Source: Bacteroides ndongoniae (GTDB lineage: Bacteria > Bacteroidota > Bacteroidia > Bacteroidales > Bacteroidaceae). From it: a stretch of DNA of 64,000 nt. The stretch's first letter is position 1. Each line of letters begins with the position of its first letter. The stretch spans positions 1,845,664 through 1,909,663 of the forward strand of contig NZ_FNVV01000014.1 of the NCBI RefSeq assembly GCF_900108345.1. Direction: 5' to 3'. Under the pieces are notes generated by a model that worked only from the letters and a program-made list of their open reading frames with translations, was not told the origin of the DNA and did not search any database. The position numbers were made by a program, and so were the translations under genes. This document shows, piece after piece, positions 36,142 through 45,329 of the stretch.

Positions 36142-38400
36142 ATGGACGAAAATACAACCATGAAAGAAAAAGCACAGGATGAAATGATTGAACAGGCGTT
36201 TCAAGAGTTGCTGAACGACTATCTGGCAACCAAACACCGCAAACGAGTCGAAATCATCACCAAAGCTTTCAATTTTGCCAATCAAGCACACAAAGGCATT
36301 AAACGGCGTTCGGGAGAGCCATACATTATGCACCCCATAGCCGTAGCCAAAATTGTGTGTAATGAAATAGGACTTGGCTCCACGTCCATCTGTGCCGCTT
36401 TGCTGCACGATGTCGTAGAAGACACCGACTACACGGTAGAAGACATCGAAAACATATTCGGCCCCAAAATAGCCCAGATCGTAGACGGTCTGACCAAAAT
36501 ATCAGGCGGTATTTTCGGTGACCAGGCTTCGGCACAAGCCGAAAACTTCAAGAAGTTGCTGCTTACCATGAGCAACGACATACGCGTCATTCTCATCAAA
36601 ATAGCCGACCGACTGCACAACATGCGTACACTGGGCTCCATGCTGCCCAACAAACAATACAAGATTGCAGGTGAAACCCTCTACATCTATGCTCCATTGG
36701 CCAATCGATTGGGATTGTACAAAATCAAAACCGAACTCGAAAATCTAAGCTTCAAATACGAACATCCAGAAGAATACAAGGAAATAGAAGACAAGCTTGC
36801 CGCTACAGCTGCCGAACGCGACAAGGTATTCAAGGAATTTACCACCCCTATCCGCGCACAGTTGGACAAGATGGGGCTGAAATACCGCATTCTGGCACGC
36901 GTCAAGTCCATTTACTCCATTTGGAATAAGATGCAGACCAAGCATGTTCCTTTCGAGGAAATCTACGATCTGCTGGCCGTGCGTATCATCTTCACTCCCC
37001 GCAATATGGATGAAGAGTTGAACGACTGCTTCGACATCTATGTAGCTATCTCGAAGATATACAAGCCTCATCCCGACCGCCTGCGCGACTGGGTAAGCCA
37101 TCCCAAAGCCAACGGCTATCAGGCACTTCACGTCACCCTAATGGGCAACAACGGCCAATGGATTGAAGTACAGATACGAAGCGAACGGATGAACGATGTT
37201 GCCGAACAAGGTTTCGCCGCCCATTGGAAGTACAAAGAAGGCGGAGGTAGCGAAGACGAAGGCGAACTGGAAAAATGGTTGCGTACCATCAAGGAAATTC
37301 TCGACGACCCTCAGCCGGACGCCATCGACTTTCTCGATACCATCAAACTGAACCTTTTTGCTTCGGAGATATTCGTATTCACCCCCAAGGGAGAACTCAA
37401 AACCATGCCGCAGAACTGTACGGCACTCGACTTTGCCTTCTCCCTGCATACCGACATAGGAAGCCATTGCATCGGAGCCAAGGTGAACCACAAACTGGTA
37501 CCGTTAAGCCACAAACTGCAAAGCGGTGACCAGGTAGAGATTCTGACGTCCAAAGCCCAGCGTGTACAAGCCGAATGGATGAACTTTGCTACCACTGCAC
37601 GTGCACGCTCCAAGATAGCTTCTATCCTGCGTAAAGAAGCGAAAGCCAATCAAAAAGCCGGAGAAGCCATTCTGGCCGATTTCCTGAAAGCAGAAGACGT
37701 ACGTATGGACGATTCTGCCATCGACAAGCTAACCCATCTGCACAACTTCCACAATCGGGAGGAACTGTTTATTGCCATCGGAAGCAAAAAGCTGATACTG
37801 GGCGATGCCGACAGAAACGTATTCAAAGCAAAACAAGGAAAGAGTTGGAAGAAGCTACTCTCCTTCTCGTTTGGAGGTAGTAAAGAAGAAAAAGAGCCTA
37901 ATGAGGAAAAATCTGCCGAAAAGAATACGCAGGAAAAGATCGATACCAAAAAGATTCTGAAGCTGACCGAAGAGGCCATCTCCAAAGAATACCTCATGGC
38001 TCCCTGCTGCCACCCCATACCGGGCGATGACGTGCTTGGCTATATCAACGAAAACAATCAGGTCATCATCCACAAACGGCAGTGCCCCATCGCCATCAAG
38101 CTGAAAAGCAGCTATGGAAACCGCATCATTGCTACCCAATGGGACACCCACAAAGAACTCTCTTTCCTGGTAACTATATATATAAAAGGTATAGATGCCG
38201 TAGGATTGCTGAACGAAGTGACGCAAATCATCTCGCGCCAACTGAACGTGAATATCCGCAAACTGAATATTGAAACCAACGACGGCATCTTCGAAGGAAA
38301 AATACAACTTTACGTACACGATGTAGACGACGTACGCACCATCTGTAACAACCTGAAACAAGTAAAGAACATCAAGCAGGTATCGCGCATCGAGGACTAG
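36142..38400 (+). CDS. Bifunctional (p)ppGpp synthetase/hydrolase (RelA/SpoT)
   Basis: 752 residues with the complete long-RSH layout. HD hydrolase: YIMHPIAVAKIV near 62, HDVVEDTDYT near 90, RLHNMRTL further on. Synthetase: RVKSIYSIWNKM near 255, VRIIF, GYQALHVTL near 325. TGS near 410-468, a Cys-rich zinc-finger-like region (CCHPIPGD) and C-terminal ACT near 675-750. It sets alarmone levels in starvation. Both catalytic halves look intact. Between TGS and the conserved Cys region is a Glu/Lys-rich stretch. Its TAG stop shares the tetramer CTAG with the stop of the convergent MerR gene. Confidence 0.95.
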   Translation: MDENTTMKEKAQDEMIEQAFQELLNDYLATKHRKRVEIITKAFNFANQAHKGIKRRSGEPYIMHPIAVAKIVCNEIGLGSTSICAALLHDVVEDTDYTVEDIENIFGPKIAQIVDGLTKISGGIFGDQASAQAENFKKLLLTMSNDIRVILIKIADRLHNMRTLGSMLPNKQYKIAGETLYIYAPLANRLGLYKIKTELENLSFKYEHPEEYKEIEDKLAATAAERDKVFKEFTTPIRAQLDKMGLKYRILARVKSIYSIWNKMQTKHVPFEEIYDLLAVRIIFTPRNMDEELNDCFDIYVAISKIYKPHPDRLRDWVSHPKANGYQALHVTLMGNNGQWIEVQIRSERMNDVAEQGFAAHWKYKEGGGSEDEGELEKWLRTIKEILDDPQPDAIDFLDTIKLNLFASEIFVFTPKGELKTMPQNCTALDFAFSLHTDIGSHCIGAKVNHKLVPLSHKLQSGDQVEILTSKAQRVQAEWMNFATTARARSKIASILRKEAKANQKAGEAILADFLKAEDVRMDDSAIDKLTHLHNFHNREELFIAIGSKKLILGDADRNVFKAKQGKSWKKLLSFSFGGSKEEKEPNEEKSAEKNTQEKIDTKKILKLTEEAISKEYLMAPCCHPIPGDDVLGYINENNQVIIHKRQCPIAIKLKSSYGNRIIATQWDTHKELSFLVTIYIKGIDAVGLLNEVTQIISRQLNVNIRKLNIETNDGIFEGKIQLYVHDVDDVRTICNNLKQVKNIKQVSRIED

Positions 38401-38774
38401 TCATTATCCTTTTGCATATCCGTCTGCCCCTCGGTGAAAGCATCGAGGGCATCGCGCATGCCTATCAGTTCTTCACGGATAGCCTTCAGACGCTCTACAG
38501 TTTCAAAATTGCGCAAGGTCGATTCGCGCCGGTCTTTCATTCGCTGACGGGCACCAGGCAAGGTCATACCTCTTTCTTTGACCAAATAATAAATCAGTTT
38601 CAGTGTCTCGATGTCTTCCTTGCGATACTGACGTATGCCGCGTCCTGCCTTTTTGGGATTGAGTTGCGGAAATTCGCGTTCCCAGAAACGGAGCAACGAC
38701 TCATTGACTCCAAACATCTCGGCTACTTCGCCAATGGAATAATACAATTTCAGATTCTTATCGGTATTCAGCAT
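38397..38774 (-). CDS. MerR-family transcriptional regulator
   Basis: 125 residues. The winged HTH YYSIGEVAEMFGVNESLLRFWEREF spans about 10-35, followed by the family-typical KAGRGIRQYRKEDIETLKLIYYLVKERGMTLPGARQRM. A short coiled coil and an acidic tail follow. No effector domain is visible, so the signal is unknown. It lies 43 bp downstream of the M23 peptidase gene's start side on the same strand, downstream of it in transcription, so the two may form a unit. Its stop overlaps that of the RSH gene. Confidence 0.88.
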   Translation of the reverse strand: MLNTDKNLKLYYSIGEVAEMFGVNESLLRFWEREFPQLNPKKAGRGIRQYRKEDIETLKLIYYLVKERGMTLPGARQRMKDRRESTLRNFETVERLKAIREELIGMRDALDAFTEGQTDMQKDND

Positions 38775-38817
38775 GATTTGTTCCTCAATTTAGCATACAA
38801 CAAAACCTGTTTAGCCA

Positions 38818-39786
38818 TCAATCCATCATCTTTCCATGATTTTCGGCTATCTGAATCATACGGTCGTAATCTTCAGCACTAAGATCCATGAAGTAGTAGT
38901 TGACAGGATTCACCACCTGACCTTTCACGTGGACTTCGTAATGCAGATGCGGACCGGTACTTTTACCCGTATTGCCCACACCTCCAATCACTTCGCCACG
39001 CACTACACGCTTGCCCAGCTTGGTACGGAACTCTTTCAGATGAGCGTACCACGTCTGATAACCGAAACCGTGGTCAATGACAATCGTATTGCCGTATCCC
39101 GTTTCCCAGCCCATCTTTACCACCGTACCGTCGCCCGTAGCGTATACATCCGTACCCGGATTAGCCGAAAAGTCCATGCCCGCATGGAAACGGGTAGTAC
39201 CATAGATAGGGTCAATACGTGTACCATAACCCGAAGCTGTCTGTTTCAGGTTCTTATTGGATATGGGCTGAATGGCCGGAATACACTTCAGCATTTCATC
39301 GTGCTGCTTGCACATCTCCACCACATCGTCGAACGAGCGCGACTGGATGTAGAGCTGCTTGGTCAGCATGTCGAGCTTCTGCGTGGTATTGATAACGAGT
39401 TCAGAGCTGGCCATCCCCATCAGATGCTCGTAGCGGTTGGTACCGCCATAACCGGCCTGACGAATGGCTGAAGGAATGGGGTCGGCCTGAAAGATAACAC
39501 GATACAGGTTGTCATCGCGCTGCTGAATGTCCTGAAGCACGCCCATCGCCTCGTTTATCCGATGCGAAAGCACATTGTACTGTGCCTGCAAACGGCTGTT
39601 TTCCTGGCGTAACTCTTTCTCGGAGGGAGAACCAAAAATCAGTAACAGAACAATGAAGCAACCTGCCCCAAGCCCCATGCCGATAAACAGACGACGGGCA
39701 TAACTCATCATCCGCTGGCGGACAGTAGGATAAATACGGTCGTACGTCTGTGTCCGAGGATTATATATGTAGTATACTTTGCGCAT
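38818..39786 (-). CDS. M23-family peptidoglycan endopeptidase (membrane anchored)
   Basis: 322 residues from the ATG at 39786 (MRKVYYIYNPRTQTYDRIYP); a 40-residue upstream extension enters the promoter and is rejected. One transmembrane helix (33-52) is followed by a periplasmic coiled coil and a LytM/M23 domain with HAGMDFSA (HxxxD) and HLHYEV (HxH) zinc ligands intact. It probably cleaves peptide cross-links or activates other hydrolases. A -7 box TACTTTTG lies at the complement of 39818-39825. It is divergent from alaS. Confidence 0.92.
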   Translation of the reverse strand: MRKVYYIYNPRTQTYDRIYPTVRQRMMSYARRLFIGMGLGAGCFIVLLLIFGSPSEKELRQENSRLQAQYNVLSHRINEAMGVLQDIQQRDDNLYRVIFQADPIPSAIRQAGYGGTNRYEHLMGMASSELVINTTQKLDMLTKQLYIQSRSFDDVVEMCKQHDEMLKCIPAIQPISNKNLKQTASGYGTRIDPIYGTTRFHAGMDFSANPGTDVYATGDGTVVKMGWETGYGNTIVIDHGFGYQTWYAHLKEFRTKLGKRVVRGEVIGGVGNTGKSTGPHLHYEVHVKGQVVNPVNYYFMDLSAEDYDRMIQIAENHGKMMD

Positions 39787-39817
39787 CTTTTGGAAATATT
39801 TTCGCTGGTCGATGGGG

Positions 39818-39845
39818 CAAAAGTAATAAAAACAAGCTATCTTTG
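39818..39845. promoter_or_regulatory. Back-to-back -7 boxes of the M23 gene and alaS
   Basis: TACTTTTG on the minus strand (39818-39825) and TATCTTTG on the plus strand (39838-39845) each match TAnnTTTG, 12 bp apart. No good -33 partner was found for either, so the two polymerases may compete. Confidence 0.5.
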
Positions 39846-39853
39846 CGCTGTTT

Positions 39854-39984
39854 TTTTGAGTTTTTAAGTTCTTTAGTCTTTTGACTTTGTTTGTTTTAGC
39901 CGACAAACGAAGCTGATGTTCCTCAGTAGTGGGTTCGTCGGGCAGGTGCTACTGCCGGACAAAAGGCAGACTGAAAACTCAAAA
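39854..39984 (+). other. Structured leader of alaS
   Basis: TTTTGAGTTTT (39854-39864) is perfectly complementary to AAAACTCAAAA (39974-39984). Between them lie CCGAC-ACGAA/TTCGTCGG (39900-39941) and GGCAG-CTGCC (39941-39956) hairpins. The outer stem begins at about the predicted alaS transcription start. No known riboswitch is recognised. Confidence 0.4.
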
Positions 39985-40020
39985 CTTATAAATCCGGATA
40001 TTAAAAAACTCGAATAGAAT

Positions 40021-42642
40021 ATGTTGACAGCAAACGAAATCAGAGACTCATTCAAGAGTTTCTTTGCGAGCAAAGGACACCTGATTGTTCCTTCGGCCCC
40101 GATGGTGATAAAAGACGACCCCACGCTGATGTTTACCAACGCGGGCATGAACCAGTTCAAAGACATTATCCTGGGCAACCACCCGGCCAAAAACAAAAGA
40201 GTCGCGGACTCGCAGAAGTGCCTCCGTGTAAGCGGTAAGCATAACGACTTGGAAGAAGTGGGACACGACACGTACCACCACACCATGTTCGAGATGCTGG
40301 GCAACTGGTCGTTTGGCGACTACTTCAAAAAAGAAGCCATTTCGTGGGCTTGGGAATACCTGGTAGATGTACTGAAAATCAATCCTGAAAACCTTTATGC
40401 CACCGTCTTCGAAGGAAGTGCCGAGGAAGGACTCGAACGCGACAACGAAGCTGCCTCGTACTGGGAGCAGTTCTTGCCGAAAGACCACATCCTGAACGGA
40501 AACAAGCACGACAACTTCTGGGAGATGGGCGATACAGGCCCCTGCGGACCGTGCTCGGAGATACATATCGACTCGCGCTCGGAAGAGGAGAAAGCCAAAG
40601 TGCCCGGACGTGAGCTGGTAAATAAGGACCATCCGCAAGTTATCGAAATATGGAACCTCGTGTTCATGCAATACAACCGCAAGGCCGACGGCAGCCTCGA
40701 ACCGCTTCCCGCCAAGGTGATCGACACCGGTATGGGCTTCGAGCGTCTGGTACGTACCTTGCAGGGCAAGACGTCCAACTATGACACCGACGTCTTCCAA
40801 CCCATCCTGAAAGCCGTAGGCGACATGGCTGGAAAGGCATACGGCACCGATGAGAAGTCGGACATCGCCATGCGCGTCGTTGCCGACCACATCCGTACCA
40901 TCGCCTTCTCTATCACCGACGGCCAGCTGCCCAGCAATGCCAAGGCAGGTTACGTCATCCGCCGTATCCTGCGCCGTGCTGTACGCTACGGTTACACGTT
41001 CCTGGGACAGAAGCAAGCCTTCATGTACAAGCTCATCCCCGTGCTGATAGACAACATGGGCGAAGCCTATCCCGAACTGAAGGCACAAAAAGAACTGATT
41101 GTCAAAGTCATCAAGGAAGAGGAAGAAGCATTCCTGCGCACGCTCGAAACCGGCATCCGTCTGCTGGACAAGACCATGGCCGACACCAAAGCAGCAGGCA
41201 AGACTGAAATCAGCGGAAAAGATGCCTTCACCCTGTATGACACGTTCGGATTCCCACTCGACCTGACCGAACTGATTCTGCGCGAAAACGGTATGACTGC
41301 CGACCTGAAGGAGTTCGATGCCGAAATGCAGCAGCAGAAGCAGCGTGCCCGCAACGCCGCCGCCGTTGAGACCGGCGACTGGATTACGCTGAAAGAAGGC
41401 ACTACCGAGTTTGTAGGTTACGACTATACCGAATACGAAACAAGCATCCTGCGCTATCGCCAAATCAAACAAAAGAACCAGACTCTTTACCAAATTGTGC
41501 TGGACAAGACTCCGTTCTATGCCGAAAGCGGTGGTCAGGTGGGCGACACCGGTGTGCTGGTCAACGAATTCGAGACTATCGAAATCATCGACACCAAGAA
41601 GGAGAACAACCTCCCCATCCATCTGACAAAGAAGCTGCCCGAACACCTCGACGCACCGATGATGGCTTGCGTAGATACCGACAAGCGTGCAGCCTGTGCT
41701 GCCAACCACTCGTGCACACACTTGCTGGACGAGGCTTTGCGTACCGTACTGGGCGACCACGTAGAGCAGAAGGGTTCGCTTGTGACACCCGACTCGCTGC
41801 GTTTCGACTTCTCGCACTTCCAGAAGGTGACCGACGAACAGTTGCGTCAGGTAGAGCATCTGGTCAACGCCAAGATACGCGCTAATATTCCGTTGAAAGA
41901 ATACCGCAATATACCTATTGAAGAGGCCAAAGAGCTGGGTGCCATCGCCCTGTTTGGTGAAAAGTACGGCGACCACGTACGTGTCATCCAGTTTGGTTCG
42001 TCCATCGAGTTCTGCGGCGGAACGCACGTAGCCGCTACGGGTAACATCGGTATGGTGAAGATTCTGTCCGAAAGTTCCGTTGCTGCCGGCGTACGACGCA
42101 TCGAGGCTGTAACCGGAGCCAAGGTAGAAGAAATGATTGACAGCTTCCAGGACACTATGCGCGACCTGAAGTCATTGTTCAACAATGCTCCCGACCTGGC
42201 TGGCGCCATCCGCAAGTACATCGAAGAGAATGCCGGACTGAAGAAGCAGATCGAAGAGTACATGAAGGAGAAGGAAGCCCAACTGAAGGAACGACTGCTG
42301 CAAAGCATGAAGGAAGTGAACGGCGTGAAAGTCATCAAGTTCTGTGCTACCATGACTCCGCCCGAAACGGTGAAGAACATCGCCTTCCAGCTGCGCGGCG
42401 AAGTGACAGAAAACCTGTTCTTCGTAGCTGGAACCGTCTTCGAAGGCAGACCTACACTGACCGTCATGCTGAGCGACAATCTGGTTGCCGGCGGACTGAA
42501 AGCTGGTGCACTGGTGAAAGAAGCTGCCAAACTGATGCTGGGCGGTGGCGGCGGACAGCCTCACTTCGCAACTGCCGGCGGTAAGAACCCCGACGGCGTA
42601 AGTGCCGCTGTAGACAAAGTGCTGGAACTGGCTGGCATCTGA
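40021..42642 (+). CDS. alaS: Alanyl-tRNA synthetase
   Basis: 873 residues, full-length class II enzyme. Landmarks: LTANEIRDSFKSFFASKGH, FTNAGMNQFKDIILG, CLRVSGKHNDLEEVG, the FFEMGDTGPCGPCSEIH-type motif, editing-site HSCTHLL near 563 and CGGTHVAATG near 665 (zinc and deacylation residues present), and a C-terminal C-Ala domain ending in the GGGGGQPHFATAGGKNPDG motif. It charges tRNA-Ala and clears mischarged Ser/Gly. Its leader can fold into a long-range stem. Confidence 0.97.
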   Translation: MLTANEIRDSFKSFFASKGHLIVPSAPMVIKDDPTLMFTNAGMNQFKDIILGNHPAKNKRVADSQKCLRVSGKHNDLEEVGHDTYHHTMFEMLGNWSFGDYFKKEAISWAWEYLVDVLKINPENLYATVFEGSAEEGLERDNEAASYWEQFLPKDHILNGNKHDNFWEMGDTGPCGPCSEIHIDSRSEEEKAKVPGRELVNKDHPQVIEIWNLVFMQYNRKADGSLEPLPAKVIDTGMGFERLVRTLQGKTSNYDTDVFQPILKAVGDMAGKAYGTDEKSDIAMRVVADHIRTIAFSITDGQLPSNAKAGYVIRRILRRAVRYGYTFLGQKQAFMYKLIPVLIDNMGEAYPELKAQKELIVKVIKEEEEAFLRTLETGIRLLDKTMADTKAAGKTEISGKDAFTLYDTFGFPLDLTELILRENGMTADLKEFDAEMQQQKQRARNAAAVETGDWITLKEGTTEFVGYDYTEYETSILRYRQIKQKNQTLYQIVLDKTPFYAESGGQVGDTGVLVNEFETIEIIDTKKENNLPIHLTKKLPEHLDAPMMACVDTDKRAACAANHSCTHLLDEALRTVLGDHVEQKGSLVTPDSLRFDFSHFQKVTDEQLRQVEHLVNAKIRANIPLKEYRNIPIEEAKELGAIALFGEKYGDHVRVIQFGSSIEFCGGTHVAATGNIGMVKILSESSVAAGVRRIEAVTGAKVEEMIDSFQDTMRDLKSLFNNAPDLAGAIRKYIEENAGLKKQIEEYMKEKEAQLKERLLQSMKEVNGVKVIKFCATMTPPETVKNIAFQLRGEVTENLFFVAGTVFEGRPTLTVMLSDNLVAGGLKAGALVKEAAKLMLGGGGGQPHFATAGGKNPDGVSAAVDKVLELAGI

Positions 42643-42670
42643 TTACAAGCATTCTGAAAAAATATTCCCG

Positions 42671-42713
42671 AAACAGGAAGTCGGCTATACAGGGCCGTAC
42701 TTCCTGTTTTTTT
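42671..42713 (+). terminator. Terminator of alaS
   Basis: AACAGGAAGT (42672-42681) pairs with ACTTCCTGTT (42699-42708), followed by seven T residues. Confidence 0.9.
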
Positions 42714-42904
42714 GTATCTATTGATACAAGAACATCATGTATACCTGGCACACCGAGAACAGACAAGCAAGCCAGAAGAGCATTTAACAAAGTGTATAGC
42801 TAAGCTGGAACAGTTCCCGACAACTGTCTATCGTGGCAGTCTACAAAGCTCAAAAGCGTACAATTATATCGGGAGAAAAACGACGGATGCAGGCGTCGTA
42901 ACGA

Positions 42905-43065
42905 CTGCAAGCAGGCTGCACTGTCGCTGCAAACTTGTTGCAGTGTTACTGCAAGCTGGTTGCAGACGTACTGCAAGCCCGTTGCAGCGGCACTGCAAAG
43001 GCGTTTGCAGCAGCACTGCACACTTGTTTGCAGTAACGCTGCAACAAGTATGCAGTACTTTGCAG
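42905..43065. repeat. Tandem array of seven CTGCAA-N5/6-TTGCAG palindromes, 22-23 bp period
   Basis: Units at 42905-42921, 42927-42943, 42949-42965, 42971-42987, 42993-43010, 43016-43033 and 43039-43055, then a half unit TGCAG at 43061-43065. Each is 17-18 bp, with arms CTGCAA and TTGCAG around a variable centre of 5-6 bases, and neighbouring units are separated by exactly 5 bases. The period is about two helical turns, so all units face the same side of the helix. The period is not a multiple of three, so the two frames covering it are not genes. The array lies in a convergent gap between alaS and the RecD-like helicase gene. Confidence 0.85.
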
Positions 43066-43114
43066 TCAGGTTATGGCCGAAAGGAAGACTTGTGATTCCC
43101 TCGGCCAACCCTAC

Positions 43115-44533
43115 TTATTCCACTTGTTCTTCGGGATAGTTTACCAGATAAAGCGTGCCTGTGGCACGGGTAAAGGCAGTGTATAGCCAGCGGAAATAAT
43201 CGGGCGTCAGATACTCGTCCGACAGGTAACCCTGATCCAGAAATACGTTTTTCCACTGTCCGCCCTGCGCCTTGTGGCAGGTGACGGCGTAGGCATACTT
43301 CACCTGCAAGGCATTGTAGTAAGGATCGGCCTTCATCTTCTTCATGCGGTCGCGCTTCAGCGGGATGTCGGCATAGTCTTCGAGCACGGTGTAGAACAGG
43401 CGGTCGTTGTCGGCCTTCGGCAGAGCCGGAGCATCGCTGTGCAAGGTGTCGAGCAGCAGGTTCACTTCGAGCTCGAAATCGTCGTAATCGGGAAAGGCTA
43501 GCGTAACGTCTGCAAAACGGAATCCGTACATCTCGCGTGTACGACGTACACGCCGCACTACGGCCGTCTCGCCGTTGGCAATGAAATCCATCGTCTTGTT
43601 CTTCTCCGTCCAATAATAGTTGTTCTTGGCCACCATCAGCCAGTCGCCCGACTCCAGTTCCTCCTCACGCCACAGAATCTGTGCCCGTATGCCCTTATTA
43701 TAAAGGTTGGCACGCTTGTTGCTGCGGCACACGACGATGGTCTCGTCCATTCCGTCTCGACCGTAGCAAGTCTCCAGTGCTTCTATCAGTTCGCTTCCGG
43801 GCAGCACCCGGATGTCGGGAAAAGCACTCACACGGATTTTGGGCAGACTGAAGCAATCGTCCTCTGCAATCAGCTGACGCAGGCGGGTAGCATTCCACAA
43901 GATGCCCGACTGCTGCTCCTGCCTGACCACCTGCGTCAGGTCCGTCTCCATCACCTCCAGCCCGTACCCCCGCAACGCATCGGCACAGAGCGCCGGACTC
44001 TGCTCCTCGCCCACCGGCGGAAGCTGTGCCGTGTCGCCCAACAGCAGCAGGCGGCATCCCATGCCCGAATAGACAAACTGCACCAAGTCGTCGAGCAAAC
44101 GGCCCGTACCGAAAGCCGACCCCGACAGTCCGTCGTTTGCTATCATCGAAGCTTCGTCCACTATATATAAAGTATGCGTCGTCAGGTTGTCGTTCAGCGC
44201 AAAATTGCTCATCTCGTTCGAAAAAGCCTGCTGCCTGTATATCTTCTTATGAATGGTAAAGGCCGCGTGGCCGGCATAGCCGGCAAAGACTTTAGCCGCC
44301 CGCCCGGTCGGAGCCATCAGCACCGACTTCTGCTGCAGCTTGTCGAGGGTACGCACCAGTGCTCCCACCAGCGAAGTCTTTCCGGTTCCCGCGTATCCCC
44401 GCAACAGGAAAACCACATCGGACGAGGCCGAACAAAGGAATTCCGACAAATATTTTATTGCATTTTCCTGCTCCGAAGTTGGTTGATAAGGAAAATTTTC
44501 CTTAATTTGCCTTTCTAAATAGTTATTTATCAT
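43115..44533 (-). CDS. RecD-like ATP-dependent DNA helicase (AAA/UvrD_C_2)
   Basis: 472 residues, SF1B-like. Walker A GYAGTGKTS at 46-54, Walker B IVDEASM near 123-129, and a C-terminal motif VI-type TCHKAQGGQWKNVFLD. It matches the short RecD2/Dda-type helicases (AAA_30 plus UvrD_C_2) frequent in Bacteroidetes. It lacks the N-terminal domain of long RecD2, as expected for the short form. Likely 5'-3' helicase in repair or replication restart (family inference). Divergent from the membrane protein at 44629. Confidence 0.88.
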   Translation of the reverse strand: MINNYLERQIKENFPYQPTSEQENAIKYLSEFLCSASSDVVFLLRGYAGTGKTSLVGALVRTLDKLQQKSVLMAPTGRAAKVFAGYAGHAAFTIHKKIYRQQAFSNEMSNFALNDNLTTHTLYIVDEASMIANDGLSGSAFGTGRLLDDLVQFVYSGMGCRLLLLGDTAQLPPVGEEQSPALCADALRGYGLEVMETDLTQVVRQEQQSGILWNATRLRQLIAEDDCFSLPKIRVSAFPDIRVLPGSELIEALETCYGRDGMDETIVVCRSNKRANLYNKGIRAQILWREEELESGDWLMVAKNNYYWTEKNKTMDFIANGETAVVRRVRRTREMYGFRFADVTLAFPDYDDFELEVNLLLDTLHSDAPALPKADNDRLFYTVLEDYADIPLKRDRMKKMKADPYYNALQVKYAYAVTCHKAQGGQWKNVFLDQGYLSDEYLTPDYFRWLYTAFTRATGTLYLVNYPEEQVE

Positions 44534-44628
44534 TTTTGTAACAGAAAAAAGTAAGAGGAACAGTCATTTTTAAATTTATTTCTTTTATTTTTGCGGTGCG
44601 AATATAACAACTAAAAAACATATTTATC

Positions 44629-45315
44629 ATGAAAACAGTATTTAATATCGTTTTAGGCTTGTGCATTATAGCGTTGGTTTACATCTGCTACGCCAGCATC
44701 ATGGGGCCTATCGATTTTGAGAATGCCAAGAAACAGAGAGATGCAGCGGTCATTGCCCGTCTGATTGACATCCGCAAGGCTCAAAGTGAGTATCGTAACT
44801 TGAACAACCAGCAGTACACGGCCAGCTTCGATACGCTGATTGACTTCGTCAAGAACCAGAAGCTCCCCTTCATCTACAAGCAAGGCGAGTTGACCGACAA
44901 GCAGTTGGAAGACGGTTTGACTGAAAAGAAAGCCATCAACATCATCGAAAAAGCAAAGAAAAGCGGTAACTATGCTGAAGTAAAGAAATGGGGTTTGGAA
45001 AACTTCAAGCGTGATACTTTGTGGATAGCCGTATTGGATACTATCTTCCCGAAAGGCTTCAATGCCGATTCTCTGAGATACATTCCTTACGGAAACGGTG
45101 CACAGTTCGAAATGGCTATCAAGAACGATACAGCCAAGTCTGGTGCTCCTTTCTGCCTGCTCGAAGTTAAGGCTCCGTACGACATTTATCTGAACGGTCT
45201 GGACAAGCAAGAAATTGCTAACCTGAAAGACGTACAGACTAAGCTGAACAAGTACTGCGGTCTGATGATCGGTAGCTTGGAAACAGCTAACAACAATGCC
45301 GGTAACTGGGAATAA
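44629..45315 (+). CDS. Membrane-anchored protein of unknown function
   Basis: 228 residues. A single N-terminal helix (VFNIVLGLCIIALVYICYASIM) anchors a soluble domain. The segment FENAKKQRDAAVIARLIDIRKAQSEYRNLNNQQYTASFDTLIDFV is reminiscent of type II secretion pseudopilin-like or PilE-like helices, but no prepilin cleavage motif is seen. No family recognised with confidence. A -7 box TATTTTTG lies at 44586-44593. It precedes DUF3822 and rsmD with a 14-bp gap, so it heads a three-gene unit. Confidence 0.6.
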   Translation: MKTVFNIVLGLCIIALVYICYASIMGPIDFENAKKQRDAAVIARLIDIRKAQSEYRNLNNQQYTASFDTLIDFVKNQKLPFIYKQGELTDKQLEDGLTEKKAINIIEKAKKSGNYAEVKKWGLENFKRDTLWIAVLDTIFPKGFNADSLRYIPYGNGAQFEMAIKNDTAKSGAPFCLLEVKAPYDIYLNGLDKQEIANLKDVQTKLNKYCGLMIGSLETANNNAGNWE

Positions 45316-45329
45316 TACGTTGAGTTTAA

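Noticed and set aside
40048..42027. 659-codon frame on the minus strand opposite alaS
   Set aside because: It is fully antisense to a complete, recognisable alaS; the frame arises from GC-rich third positions.
42905..43065. CRISPR array
   Set aside because: Units of 17-18 bp with 5-bp spacers are far from CRISPR dimensions, and no cas genes are in the window.
42712..43108. Coding frames of 127 (plus) and 102 (minus) codons over the TGCAA array
   Set aside because: The array has a 22-bp period, not a multiple of three, and both frames are low-quality Cys/Leu/Gln-rich reads of it.
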